The notes under the pieces are model-generated. The model was not told the DNA's origin and did not search any database. It worked only from the letters and a program-made list of their open reading frames with translations. 64,000 nucleotides of DNA, taken from Leucaena leucocephala (taxonomy: Eukaryota > Streptophyta > Magnoliopsida > Fabales > Fabaceae). This document shows positions 36,624-48,907 of this stretch, in pieces; positions within the stretch are counted from its first letter, which is position 1, and the number at the start of each line of letters is the position of its first letter. The stretch covers positions 13,538,001 through 13,602,000 of the forward strand of contig CM073532.1 in the NCBI GenBank assembly GCA_037074615.1. The letters are read 5' to 3'. The position numbers and the translations under genes are program-made.

Positions 36624-37077
36624 CTCGCAGTTAGAGCAAAGTTCAAATGGCTCGCAGTTAGAGCACAGATTTACATGAGAAGTTATGATGAGGCCATAGC
36701 AGCGGAATATAATGGCAGGTGGTTAAACCATGATTGCATAAGGCATGGTAAGCTACAGTAAGAGAAAGATGAGAAGGAACTCCTGAGTAAGAGAGGAAAT
36801 AAGTAAAGTCTTGGGCAATAATATGGGCTACTGAACGTAATATTTCTAAATTTTTATTGAGTTATCAACAAGTAGAAGCGGTGAACCCTATAACTTAGTC
36901 TGTTGGTTTAAGATCTTCGGGAGATGTACAGAATCGCAGTTAGATTCTGGAGGGTCACAGTTAGATCCTAGCATGGCTCCAGGGTCACAGTTAGATCCTA
37001 ACAGTTCCAGATTCGCAGTTGATTCTGAAGAGGCTGGCGGTTGATCGCAGTTAGATCCCGAGGTCACAGTTAGACCT
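36624..37077 (+). repeat. Series of RCAGTTA-loop mini-hairpins
   Basis: Eight units have an inner TC, loop GCAGTTA or ACAGTTA, and inner GA. The outer bases differ but remain complementary in most: CAGAATC/GATTCTG at 36929-36949, AGGGTC/GATCCT at 36951-36969 and 36981-36999 (one G-T pair), AGGTC/GACCT at 37061-37077, and GCTC/GAGC at 36650-36664. Others pair less well. Function unknown. Confidence 0.75.
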
Positions 37078-38526
37078 AGCCTAAGGAAAGTAATGAGCCA
37101 TGAGATATGAGTACAATGTAGTATCTCTTTGGGAAGATGAATGCCAAAGACGAAGTTAAGGTAAGAAAGCTTCACTAGTTGATAAACTCATCCAAAAAAA
37201 TTATTTATAATGATTTTCCTCAGATAGCCTATATTATACAGACTGAACTTAATTTTCTTTAAACAAAGACGGAGTCCAAGTTAAAGTCTGAGTGATGATA
37301 TTCAAAAGTTTTATAGAAGTATGCCTGAGAAACAAAGAAGAGAACCCCATATGTTTTGAGAACAGAAAAGTATGAGCAGATAAATCCTCCAGATGAGGAT
37401 AAAAAGATTAAAAGGCTAGAGAGACCTAGAGAAAAAGGTCTAAAGTAAAGATAGAACCCAGTAGTTCTATGAGATAGAGAATGATAAGGCTTAGCAGAGT
37501 AATGTAGCCTTCATCCAGAAAGATGTTTAGGCATGAGTTGTCTAAGAAAGAGTAATGAAAAAGGGTCCAGTTGTCACAGAAGTTGGTATAGATGGACAAG
37601 GTAAGAAAAGTGAAAAGTTAAAGTAAGATAGACCCTGGAGTTACACCAAGATGTTAAGGGGTAAGATATGAAAGAGTGTAAATGCCATAGAAGTTTGGCA
37701 TATATATGATGAATGATAAACAAAGTTATGAAAAGTTAGAAAGGTTATGAACATTAAAGGATTAAAACCCTTCTGAGAGGTCCAAATAAGAGTGGATTTG
37801 AAATGAAAGATTTAAATTATGACTTTGTTCAGGAGAACGAGAAGCAAAAGAGCAATACTCTCCTGAGAGGCTGATAAAGTCATAAGATAATGTTAGAGCT
37901 TTGCATTTAGGAGCAAGTATACAGTCCTACAAGATATTGGCCAGGCATTATGCATGTTAGAGTATATGCTCCTACTTAGCAGTAAAGTAAAGAAAAGAAT
38001 AACTGCATAAGTCCTCTCTCTGTATGATGTTGAATCATTAAAGATGATAAGAGCAAAAATAGAGTTATAAGAGTTTCTATACGAAAAGAGGATGAAGCTT
38101 TGCGGATGTTAAAGAATTCTACGAGATGCTAAGAGAAGTAATAAGGGATAAGTGTTAGAAAGTATGATGAGTGAGTGAGGGAAACTCCCGAATACAATAA
38201 AATTCGAGAGAGTTTAATATGAAAGAAATGGACACTACTCTCAAGTCTAGTACAAGGAGTTGTCCATAAGCAAATGGATGCATAGCACAAGATCAAGTGT
38301 CGTGATGAAGTAGAAATAAACTCCAATTAAGTTGACTCATACAAAAAGAGTAATGATAGCAAGGACATGAAGCGGATATTGAAAGTACTCCGCTAGATAA
38401 TAAGATAAAAGGTAAGAGATGGATACCCCAATTCTTAGTCATAAAGCAGAAAGAGATTTAAAGAGGATGTATATTTAAGATTGTTGACTAAGGTACTAAG
38501 TAAATTTCGAGGACGAAATTTATTTT

Positions 38527-38540
38527 AAGGGGGAGAGAAA
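38527..38540 (+). other. Polypurine tract of the LARD-like element
   Basis: AAGGGGGAGAGAAA directly before the 3' LTR start TGTAACATCC; preceded by TTTCGAGGACGAAATT, a word common at this position in Del/Tekay-type elements. Confidence 0.9.
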
Positions 38541-41500
38541 TGTAACATCCCAAATTTCTGTACTAAGTTGTATGTACAGATTGAATAAAATATATGAGAT
38601 GTTCAGGAAAAGATGTGGCCATATTTATGTAAAGAAAATGATTAATTGGAAGAGGAAGAAAGTCTAAGAGCCAAAGTGCAAAATTACAAAAATGCCACTG
38701 TGAAGCCTTAAGAAACTAGAAGTAAATGGAGGGCATTTTGGTCATTTCACACAATGGATGGATATAAGAGGAAATTTGATAGTAAATTATTATAATTAAT
38801 ATGAGAATTTATGGAGTTGACAGAAGTCAAAAAGGAGTCTTGTAGAATTAATTATGAAATTTACGGTGAAAAAGGACACCGATAAAGGGTTAAAGGAAAT
38901 ATATATAATTTTTAACAGGACTTCTGGGTCTCAGAAAATTATGAAACTTTGTATATAATTCATTTTATATTAGAATGAATTTCTAAAAATGTTAGAACAA
39001 TTAAAGGAGGTGTTTAGCATTTATTCTAAGATCAGGATAATTTACGGATATCGGTATGAGGAAAGTACATTGGGATTTGGGCCAGTTAGCTATTGGACCT
39101 AAAAGAGGCCCAACATTTCGTCCTAGGCCATCCCAATAAGGCCCAAAAGTTATCTTGGAGCCCAAGTCCAAATAATAAATAATTTATGGATTTTTGAAAA
39201 GAAAGAAAAAGAGAATAAAGTAAGAATTAGGTGTTGCACATGGTGGGACCCACAAGGACACAAGAATGGCACCCAAAAAGAGGAAGGGTTAGGTGTACCA
39301 AGGGAGGCCATGCTAGTGATGTCATGGTGGTAAGGTCTTGAGTGAAAAGTGAAAAGACATTCCAAGATCAAACCTTTAACCATTAGATCAAATAGTTTCC
39401 AAAGTGATATTGGCCTTCAAATGGCACATGACTTTTGCTATAAATACCCCCCCTTTCCATTCATTCTTCACACCCAAGAGCTCCTTTAGAAAGAGAAGTG
39501 AGTTCTAGAGAAAGAAAGTGGAAGAAAGCAAGGAAGAAGCAAGGGTCTTGAAGGAGCAAGTAAGGTAAGTTGTCTCCTTGCTTCTACCTTTTGTTCTTAT
39601 GGTTTGTGCTTGAGTTTAAGTGATTTTTGAGGCTTAAATCTTGGGGAAATGCTTCTGGAATTTTTGTATATATGTGAAAGGAATATGAGTTTTAAGTCAT
39701 AGATAGTTAAGACAAGCTTAAACAAGTTAATTACATGCTTGGTTGTGAAGTAAGTTGATGTTCTTGACTTTACCATTTCGGTTTGCACTGTTCATGCACT
39801 GTTCATGATAGAAGGAAATGGAATTTCAATGATTTAATGCTTCCATTGAGTTTATATGATGATTTTGTGTAGGATTGGAAAGGTTTTGAACCTTGGAAAC
39901 CATTGGACTTAAAGGTTATAATGTTGAAAATTCCTCACGGGTACTGTTCACTCGCGTGAACAGTGATTTGAATTTCATGATTTTGATGCTTCCAATGGTC
40001 TTAAAATGAGATTTTGTGTGAGGGAAAAGTGGAGGAACAAGTATGGGAAGCATTGGAATCAAAATAAGAATTTTTGGAAGATTTATGTATGCTTTTCCAA
40101 ATCTGTACAGAACAGTGTATTCTTACTGGAATTTGGTTATTTTGAGTTCATAAATGGATTCAAAAGGTGAAATTGTGTAGGATAAGGTCAAGACATCAAT
40201 TGGTTCAAAGGCCAAGTTAATTGGCAAAGATTAAAGAAAGTTATATTAGTTAAAGCAAGTTAAAGGTTTAAGAGAGGTAGTCTTGAGTAGTGTTTGAGTT
40301 CATGGTCCTAATGGATTATGTAATGAATATGAATGTGTTTAGGACCTTGAAACCTCTAAGAAGGTGTTGGGGAATGATTGACCAAAAAGCTTCATGATTG
40401 GAAAGCTTGGGAAGCAAGTGCAAGCATAAGAAGGAAAGCTTAAATTCAAGGTAGTGGACTTACCCTAAACTTGTATGTATGTAATGTATGCTTGATTGTG
40501 CTATGGCTTGGTTGAATTGTGTGTATATGGTAGATGATTGAAGCTCTGTTATTTTATGATTTCTTTGGCCAATTGTATTTCATATGATACATGGAAGCAT
40601 GCTCATCACACTATGATAACACTTTTACAAGCAAGCACAAGTCTTTACATTAATACATGCATTGTTTGGTATTGTTTGCTACTGAGATTCCCCCGAATCT
40701 CACCCCCCCATAACCATGATCTAGGTGCTGGAACATCACAAGGAAGGAGGTAATTGTGGATGTATGAATGGTGTATGACTTGGAAAGCATGCCTTTAATT
40801 TATGTGATGATATATTGGTATGTAAAATGAATGCCCTGGATCCGATGAGAGGCAGTCTACTTCCAGCGATAGTTTGAGCAGCTTATCCAGAGAGTTTTTA
40901 TGTGAAATTTTTCATGAACATAGATAAGATAAATATATTTAAATGGACATCAAGAACGCCTAATTTGGTTAAGAACTCGAATTGTTATGGTTTTTCAAAG
41001 TTGAACTTAAACTCTGGATCAAGATAAAACTAGCCCTACGATACAGTGAGGTTCATACGCGGTTTTTGTATAGTAAATGAATGAGTTTATCCTTGATATT
41101 TGGTGAGATTAAATTACACATTCTGAGATTTAAATACATAGGTAATTCAACTCAATTGGATAAGTATACAAGGAGAAATGAATTTTTGAAAATGGGGCAA
41201 AGAAACTGGAACTTCCAGATTTACCAAATGAACAGTAAAGTTCAACGAATAAACTGATTTGATCTGGACAAGGAAACCTCATTTTCATATTTTTACATCA
41301 AATTTAAATGAAATATATTTCATTATAAATTGGAATCACCTCAATATGATTTTTCTAGATTTAATTATGAATTTCCAAAGTTTAGGCTGTAATCTGGAAT
41401 TACCCAGTGACAGTGACGATGAACAGTACCCGTAAGCCCAACTCTTGGAAATTCATGTTTTTGAGGTTAAGAGGTATTCCAATGTTCTAAAATAGTTCCA

Positions 41501-41833
41501 ATTGAGTATAAGTAAGGTTAAGGTTTAAGTTCAAAGTTTAAGGTCAAGTTTTTTTTAAGGATTGAGATTAAGGATATTTACTAGAGAATGCTGTTATACT
41601 GGCAGAATATCAAAAGTACTGTGTACGTAGGTGCTGTCTAAGGAGGCTGGAAGTGAGTGGACCTAGCCGGTTCATCCAGTCTTTCCTGGGTACTTACGTA
41701 GAATGGTAGTTCTCATGGGACTTACCGAATCAGTACAGTTATCTTCTATCAGGATTTTTGGCAAAGAGAGATATAATAAAGTTAAGATTACTTTTGTAAG
41801 TGTACTCTGAGATGTTTAAAGGAGGATGTCTCA
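38541..41833 (+). repeat. 3' LTR of the LARD-like element
   Basis: It starts TGTAACATCC and ends GGATGTCTCA. The TATA box is at 39439-39446. It is 540 bp longer than the 5' LTR because the region 40705-41447 is different in sequence and length. The conserved stem-loop lies at about 41622-41700. The target duplication AAAAT follows at 41834. Confidence 0.92.
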
Positions 41834-41838
41834 AAAAT

Positions 41839-42700
41839 TCTGTCTCAATGAATGTGGCATCTCTTGATTCTGTTTCAGTCAATGTTCCATCTTCATTTCC
41901 ACCTATAAAAATGTATCCTTTGGACTGTTTAGAGTACCTTATAAAGATACACTTTTGTCCTCTAGAATCCAACTTCCTATACTTATGGGAATCATCATAG
42001 ATATATGCCATTGTCTAAGGATGATTAGATTGCTTTTTGTTCATGTCTCTTAACGCGTGGAAGTGACTGATTTTGAGGGCATATGGATAAGCATGAATGT
42101 TGCTATCAACAAAGCGTCACCCCAATATGAAATTGAGCTATCATAGATCTAACCATGTATAGAAGAGTTCTGTTTCTTCTTTCAGTAACTCCATTATTTT
42201 GTGGAGTGCTGGGATAGTTAGTCACCTAATTATCCCTTTTTTCTTCATGGAGTTGTCTGAATTGATCAGGCAAATATTCACGACCTCGATCAGTGTTTAA
42301 CGCTATGATTTTATTGTCCATTTGATTCTTTATCTCATTAATATATCGTCTGAAACACTCAAGGACCTTATACTTATGTGAGATCAAATAAACGTGACCA
42401 TATCGTGAAAAGTCATCTATAAAGTTAATGAAATACCACTCTCCGTGCCTTGCCTTTACACTCATTGGACCGTAAATATTGGAATAGGTTAATTACAATG
42501 GACTCTCAGCTCTAGTCCCCTTACCGAAAGGCTTTCTTGTTGTCTTGCCAACTAGACAATTTTTACATAAGGATATTTTCATGCTTGCAATGGAACCAAG
42601 CAATCCTTCTTTTGCTAGTTTAATCATGCTATTTTGATGAATTTGTCTTACTCTAGTATGCTAGGCATTCATATGAATAATATTAGAAGAAATAGAAAAG
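41839..42700 (-). pseudogene. Older copia: integrase and linker segment
   Basis: Minus strand. Integrase core with FINFIDDFSRYGHVYLISHK and NTDRGREYLPDQF (42226-42465), then the post-integrase segment SRGQKCIFIRYSKQSKGYIF (41739-42011; the last codons of that open frame run into the LARD-like LTR and are not copia). Several stops interrupt it. The upstream HHCC/pre-integrase part near 42540-42660 is recognisable only loosely. Confidence 0.85.
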
Positions 42701-43831
42701 CATTCATTAACACTATAACCCCCAATAATATCCATAACAAATAACTTTTTGAATAGGAAAGCTGAACCACAAGAGATAAGTTGCTAAAAATGTATGCAAC
42801 TTTATCATAGAAGTTCACTTTAAACCCAAACTCTAAAAAACATAACACATAGACCAAGTTCTGTCAGATGTCAGGAGCATGAAGTACATCATTAAGTATC
42901 AAGGTCTTTCCACCACGCAAAGTTAAATTTTAGGTCACAATACCTCTAACATTGATTCTCGCATTGTTCCCTATATAAAATCCACTTGCTTCGATGGTAC
43001 TCCATGAAGGATTATCAATCCTTGGTTAAATTGTCTATGGACCTTTAATCAATAACCCAAGAAGAAGAAATTGTTTCTGTTAGGAAAACAATACTAGAAA
43101 CATATAAGGCATGCGTATTCACATAATTCACTAATACCTTTTCGTTTTCATCATGTTTAGAATAGTTACGTGCAAAATGGCCCATCTTTTGGTAGGCAAA
43201 GCACTTGACATTCTTTAGGTCCAGTTTCTGCTTTCTGCGTTTCTGACCCTTCTTCTTGAATTATTTCTTGTCCTTTTGAAATTGAGGACCACCCTTCTTC
43301 TGTTTCTTTTGAAACTTCTTGCCCTCCTCGATATAGGGCTTTGAATGGGAAGCACTAGCATTCTCAATCAAATAGGTATGTACAGAGGTTTTGTAAGCCT
43401 CTAGACGCTCATCTTCCAGCTCCAAATGCCTAGTTGTATCGTTAAAAGTAATACTTTTTTTCATTCTGGGATAAGTTAACTTTCACATGCCCCCAACTAG
43501 TAGGGAATGATATGATCATAGCTTGTACTTACTGTTCATCAGACAAAGTATGACCAGCTTACTTCAGCTCTTTGATCATGTTGGCCATCTCTCTCAGATG
43601 TTGCTTCATATGAGTGTTTGGCGTAAGCTTATAGGTACTAAACTTAATTGTCAACCTCCTAAGCTCAGTGTTAGAAATGCTGCCAATCTTTATCCTTTAG
43701 TACAATCCACAGGGCTTGAGCTATTTTGTACGTCTCAAATTCACACATGATGTCATCTTCCATGGTACTAAGAAGCTTAATTATAGCTATGTTATTCGTC
43801 TCCTCCAAACCTGGTAAACCTCTTGATCTCT
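42701..43831 (-). pseudogene. Older copia: gag C-terminus and protease region
   Basis: Minus strand. A Lys-rich nucleocapsid stretch (KKQKKGGPQFQKDKK near 43265-43310) is followed by a knuckle near 43170-43205 that reads CFAYQKMGHFARNYS. Two of the four zinc ligands (the second and last Cys) are now Tyr, so it could not bind zinc. Upstream, 43523-43830 encodes the gag core in broken frames. The Athila-like element at 43837 cuts the gene here. Confidence 0.8.
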
Positions 43832-43836
43832 CCTAT

Positions 43837-46800
43837 TGATAAAAATCTTATTTTTATATTGATTTTAGTGTGTTTAAAGAGAATTTTATTATTAATTTTG
43901 TGCTCATTTACCAACATGATAAGCCATTACTTAACAATATAAAAATATAGCAATTGGAAATTAGTTGATATGATCTAGTGATTAATTGGACAAATAATCC
44001 GTTTCTTTTAATTTTCAATTACACGCCAATGCACTAACAGATGATAGAATGGGTATAGATTAGTGTTATAATTTGATAGCTGGACAAAGGGAATTTTGTT
44101 AGCAGAGGAGAATGGCACGTGCTGGCACTGATTTGGAGAGGAGATTAACTCATTAAGTATAGATATGGATCATTCATGCTATTTGGAAGGGAGAAAACAT
44201 AATTCTAATTCTGTTGGAACTGCACGTGAAACATCCTTCCTTAGACTCCTCAGAGTACACTTGCGGAAGCAATATTAGCTTGATTATATCTTAACTTAAG
44301 CCCAGAAATTCAAAATTTTACTCTTAAGTTCCTTATTTTGGACCTTTAATTTGAAAATTAATTTATCTCGTTCTACACATCCAAATGAGGCTTATTACCT
44401 ATCTACGGAATGCCCCAGATGTGTACGACTGGCCTGCCAAATTTCGTGGCCAAACTCCTTCGTTTACTAGGTCAAACTGAGGTCAAAACACTGCTACCTC
44501 AGGACCTGCGAATTTCTCCCTTAATTCCCCATTCACAAATTGAACATGCCAAACAACATTTATTATTAAATAATAAAATGTCATACAACAAGGCATACAG
44601 CAAATTATCATATTTCTATTACATCTCTTCCTGTCTAAAATTCGGCAGCATAACTGCTACATTCCTTCTGTAGAAAGTAACCGATCTTGTACCGATTCGG
44701 TAATTCCCGTAGGAGCTACCATTCTACGTAAGTACCCAGGAAAGACTGGATGAACCGGCTAGGTCCACTCACTTCCAGCCTCCTTAGACAGCACCTACGT
44801 ACACAGTACGTATCAGTTCCTTTCTTTGTTCCTTCTTCGTTGCCAGAATTTTGGCAGCCTAACGGCGTCTCTTAAAATTTCCAGATTTTATTTTGACAGA
44901 ACCTCCCCTGTAATGTTATATATGGGAATGAGATTCGGGGGAATCTCAGTAGTAATAATCATAACAATATATGTAATGCAGAGTGACGGTGCTTGCTTGT
45001 GATTGTGTATAGATAAGTATGCTGCGTGCTTCCATATTCAATAACATATGATCATAGCATTGTAATAGAGCTTCAAGCATAACATATAAGACAACAATCC
45101 AACCAAACAATAGCACAACAAATCACAAAGACATTACATAAGAGCTAGGATTAGTTACTACCTCAAAAGCAGAGCTCCAGAACTTCTATACTGCTTCCAA
45201 CTCCACCAGAACTTCCTTTCTTTCTTTCTTTCTCCTTCTCTCTCTTCTTTCTCTCTCTTTTCTTGCCAAAAACGTGGGATGCATAAAATGGGAGGGGAAG
45301 GGGGTATTTATAGCTTTAATGGATGGCATTCTTGTAATTTTGAAGCCATCTGAACATGTGGTCCTGGTTTTTCCTGGATTTTCCTATTTTTCTTTATTCC
45401 TTTTTACTGCATCATGCATGACATCATCCAGGACAGCTCACCGGGACACCTCATCGCCACATTCTTCACATGTCACAATTCCTGGACACCTCATCAGCTG
45501 ACTCAGCAGTTCAGTCCAATCCAGTACCGGTCCAGAGTCTTGCACTGTAATACGTATCCTCAACTTTTCTTCTGCCTCTAAGATTGCGCCATGTGGCACC
45601 TGGAAGGGACCTTTCACGCCTTCCAATGCTATCCAGATAAGTCCTGGACTTTATCTGATCACCTCCTCGGTTATCGTGCCGACCGAGTAACTTTATTGAA
45701 ACAGCATTAAAATAGTATTTTAATGCCACTTTTTCTCACATATCACTGGGCCTACGTTTTTGGGCTCTGGGTATGTTATCTTGGATCCTGATCAAGCTCA
45801 AGTACTCTGATGGCTCGATTCCCAAGAAACATCCCTTGGCAAATTACCAAAATACCCTTGGGTGCCCTTTCTTGCGTTATTTTAACCCTAAGGGTAAAAT
45901 CGTCATTTCACACCCTTCTGTACTCTGTCAGGGCATATACTGACTCTAAGTAACTTTATCTGTATGTGCCTTGGCTCCTGGGCCTGTCCATAATGACCAA
46001 AATGCCCTCATACATCTACTACCCCTTTAGTACAACACAGGGGCATTTTCGTAATTTCGCACTTTTCCGGGGTTCTGCCGGACACTGGCCCACCTATCAG
46101 TCTAAGTGTCTTACTAGGCCTTGTTGGCGCCATTATTGGGCCTTTCAGGGTCCATTACCTTCATGGAACGCATTACGAGGAATCTTCCCCCGTTAATGTT
46201 TATTGAATATTTTATCTATTTTTCACCGTTTATACACATATCCGGACACCGGCTCCTTCTGTCCGATACACTAGCCTGCGGTGTTCAGGCATCCCTGTGA
46301 GTCATATCAGTCATCTGACCGAGGTCATCCGAACTCATTCAGTCCCTTTTAAAATACCGATAAATCTCCCTATCGGATACCCGGAGGCCTCACACTCCGT
46401 CTGGATTTTCTAATTTGCGAATAACTTTTTCTACAGGCCTCCTATCGGTATTCTGTCAGTTTCCTGACATCCGCCCCATAAAGACGCATCATCCTGTATT
46501 TTCTCACCTAGATCTAAAATCTAGGATATCCGGTATGAATTTTTATAACTTTTGGACGATCAGTCCATTTCTGGCTATCTGGAGTCTTCAAAAATTCCTG
46601 TATTAAGCCAGATTACCGAGCGTCCCTTGCTCTCTCTACCGGTGAAATCTGGGACTGAAATGCTGTCGGACAGTCCAAACCACTTCCGGCCTGACTTTCT
46701 TTAATTACACTTTAGCCCCATGGAACTTTTCTTCTTTTCATTTAAATCCCTTTTTATTTGGCTAAAATTACACTTAAGGACCCCACCTTTTTGTCCTTAA

Positions 46801-48249
46801 ACTTTCCATAATTCTTTCACACTCATAGAGACCTCGTATGCACATTTCACAGTTCAGTGAAATGATCAGCATAATTTTCTCTATTTTCTGGCAAAATATG
46901 GTACTCATCGACTACCAGCCCGATCTTTCCCATAATTACGATTTTGCCCCTGCATTCTCTTTCTGGCATCTATTCTCATCTTCTTATCCTTCATCTTAAG
47001 TTCTAGAAATTCTCTTTCAATAACTCATCCCTTAAACTCTTCGGGAGTTATCGTTAATTGAAAAGCTCGACAACCCGCCCATATCAGGTTATCTTACACA
47101 GGAGCCAGCCCATATCAAGCTTCCTGCAGAATTCGTAGGCTTAAGACTTAGGATATTCCTCACATTCCTCATTTTGAACCTAGGCGAACTGTCCCGATCT
47201 CCTAGACCAAAAATCAGGATGTTACAGCACGTGCTGAGGAGAGGCAGCAGATTTGATGGATTGATTCCATGCTAGATAGATTGGATTAAGATTATGCTTA
47301 TAACAACTCCCACTCTATTCAGACCACACCTCACGTATTCAAATACGATCTCTCACTCTATTCCACTCCACACCATTCTCTCTCCATCTCTATTCTTTCT
47401 TTTTCATATGCAACTTTCCTCTATTCTAAGCAATAGAACCAGAGGAAAGTTCTGTTTCCATCTTTATCTTCTCCTTATACTTTTACCATGATTGTTGCTT
47501 GATTTACTGCTGCTGTTGAGGTCCTGACAGTAATGGAAGGCTAGATTTGTTATGCTCTCTTGAAGATGATGTTGAACCAGAGTCCTTTATCTGAAACAGG
47601 GAGTTCAATTGTGTCTTTAATTTCAGATCTAATTGTATCAAGTTGATATAGTTAATTCTAGTTTTATTGATTCAAATAGAGTTAGTAGATGATAAATATT
47701 AGGGAACCAAGTTGGATTTCCTGATATGTTTAATTGAGCTTTGATTAATCCTCATCCTTGAATTAGTTGGACATGGTTGTGGTTAATTAGAGTAATTCAA
47801 TAGTAAAGTACAGTTGTATCTGTTTAATTCATCTTCTTCTATCTCTTGAGTTGAATGATTCATATTTCTCTATTTAATGTCTACGAGTTATAGCTTTGGT
47901 AGAGATTTAGCTAGCGAGTTGTTAGCTAACACATTCTAATTCAACTAATTAACTCTTCATATTCTGTGCATAATGAAGGTAAGATAATTTCCAAGGGAAC
48001 ATACTTGTCATTGATTCATATTATCATCATTAACACCTAAAATCATAAACAATAGCATAGAATTTACATTCAGAAGTTATTCAATATCTCATCTTACAAT
48101 TCATCTGACTAATTTGTTAATTTGTGGCCCATTGGATTAGTTAGGAACTTTAGCATCCATTTAGGCTCCTTGTGAATCGACCTAGGTTAACTTCACTTTA
48201 CTATTTGTTAGCTTAGTTTCTTGTTTGATAATCAAAATGACAATTATCA
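43837..48249 (+). repeat. 5' LTR of the Athila-like element, split by solo LTR C
   Basis: It starts TGATAAAAATC and ends AATTATCA. Parts 43837-44226 and 47232-48249 are collinear with the 3' LTR; solo LTR C and its duplication account for the 3,005 bp between them. Net length about 1.41 kb. Confidence 0.88.
44227..47226 (-). mobile_element. Solo LTR C, same family as solo LTR A, 3.0 kb
   Basis: It begins TGAAACATCC and ends GGATGTTACA, with perfect GCACG duplications at 44222-44226 and 47227-47231. It is collinear with solo LTR A over nearly its whole length and carries the same stem-loop block (44725-44801). The uninterrupted target is visible at 54506-54516 in the 3' LTR of the host element (ACACGTGCTGAGG), an independent check of the insertion point. 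Confidence 0.95.
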
Positions 48250-48252
48250 AAA

Positions 48253-48270
48253 TGGCAACATTACCGGGGA
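48253..48270 (+). other. Decayed primer-binding site, tRNA-Asp type
   Basis: TGGCAACATTACCGGGGA stands three bases after the 5' LTR. Athila/Tat-group elements usually have a TGGCGCC...CCGGGGA PBS; the two differ mainly by CpG-type and neighbouring changes. Confidence 0.6.
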
Positions 48271-48374
48271 GCCTTACTTGATATGATTTTCTAAGCAATC
48301 TTCTAGGCCTAAAAAATATAAAAAGAATATAGGTGTTTTAGTTTTTCTGCGAATTTAGTTTTTTGTCTTTTTGA

Positions 48375-48810
48375 GTCGTGACCAATTGCCTGTTTAGTCA
48401 CGACTGTAGTGCAAAAATTGATTTCTTAGTCTCTGTGATTTAGTCACAACCAGAGTATTTTTTGGTCGCAACCAAAACTCTTTATCCATCAAGTTTTCTT
48501 CTATGTAATTTTTAGTCACAACCAAATTGACACTCAGTCACTACCAAAAATCAGTGCTTAATTCATATTTTCTCTGTGATTTTTAGTCACAACTGGAGTG
48601 ACATTTGGTCGCAACCAAAAACTTCTAATTTTAAGCATTTGCTCTCTGTGATTTTTAGTCACAACCAAAGTGACATTTGGTCGCGACTAGAAATCCTGAT
48701 TTCAAAATTTTACTCTCTGTGACTAACAGTCGTGACTTGAAGTTCATTTTTATCGTGATATCTGCTCTCTGTACTTCATAGTTGTGACCTAGAGTCCTTT
48801 TTGTCGCGAC
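48375..48810. repeat. GTCGCGAC-type pair array 1 in the Athila-like leader
   Basis: Seven pairs of sites start at 48375/48397, 48443/48465, 48515/48537, 48586/48608, 48658/48680, 48729/48751 and 48781/48803, every pair 22 bp apart. Pairs recur about every 72 bp, usually after CTCTGTGATTTTTA. Sites read GTCGTGAC, GTCACGAC, GTCACAAC, GTCGCAAC, GTTGTGAC and GTCGCGAC. Nearly all are explained by CpG transitions; GTCACTAC and TATCGTGA are not. The array lies between the 5' LTR and gag. Confidence 0.9.
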
Positions 48811-48907
48811 CTTAGTGTTTTGTACTATGATTTCTTGATCTCAATTTGTGAAATTGCTGCATTTTTTATGTACTTAATATCCTGCATAATTGTTGAATGT
48901 GATTTGC

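Larger units (their letters stand above)
33145..38526 (+). other. Interior of the LARD-like element, non-coding
   Basis: Purine-rich on the plus strand and free of long open frames. It contains a short tandem series around (A)AGGTTCTGGC words at 33145-33275, weak GTCGCGAC-type sites at 33622-33714 and 34727-34855, an embedded repeat with a USE-like and TATA-like pair at 35155-35535, and a series of RCAGTTA-loop hairpins at 36624-37077. Open frames here (for example 35118-35348 and 36888-37175) arise from these repeats. Confidence 0.75.
30377..41833 (+). mobile_element. Large non-autonomous gypsy-like element (LARD-like)
   Basis: An 11.5-kb plus-strand element with LTRs at 30377-33129 and 38541-41833, an iMet-type PBS at 33133-33144, a PPT at 38527-38540, and AAAAT duplications at 30372-30376 and 41834-41838. 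The 3' end words TTTCGAGGACGAAATT and AAGGGGGAGAGAAATGTAACA resemble Del/Tekay chromovirus elements. The 5.4-kb interior shows no gag, protease, RT or integrase in any frame, so it must have moved with proteins supplied in trans. It inserted into the older copia between integrase and RT. Confidence 0.9.

Noticed and set aside
36888..37175. 95-codon frame with repeated GSNCDP on the minus strand
   Set aside because: The peptide repeat is just the translation of the RCAGTTA hairpin series.
48375..48810. Regularly spaced repeats as a CRISPR-like array
   Set aside because: Spacers are themselves related repeats, unit lengths vary, and the context is a plant retroelement.
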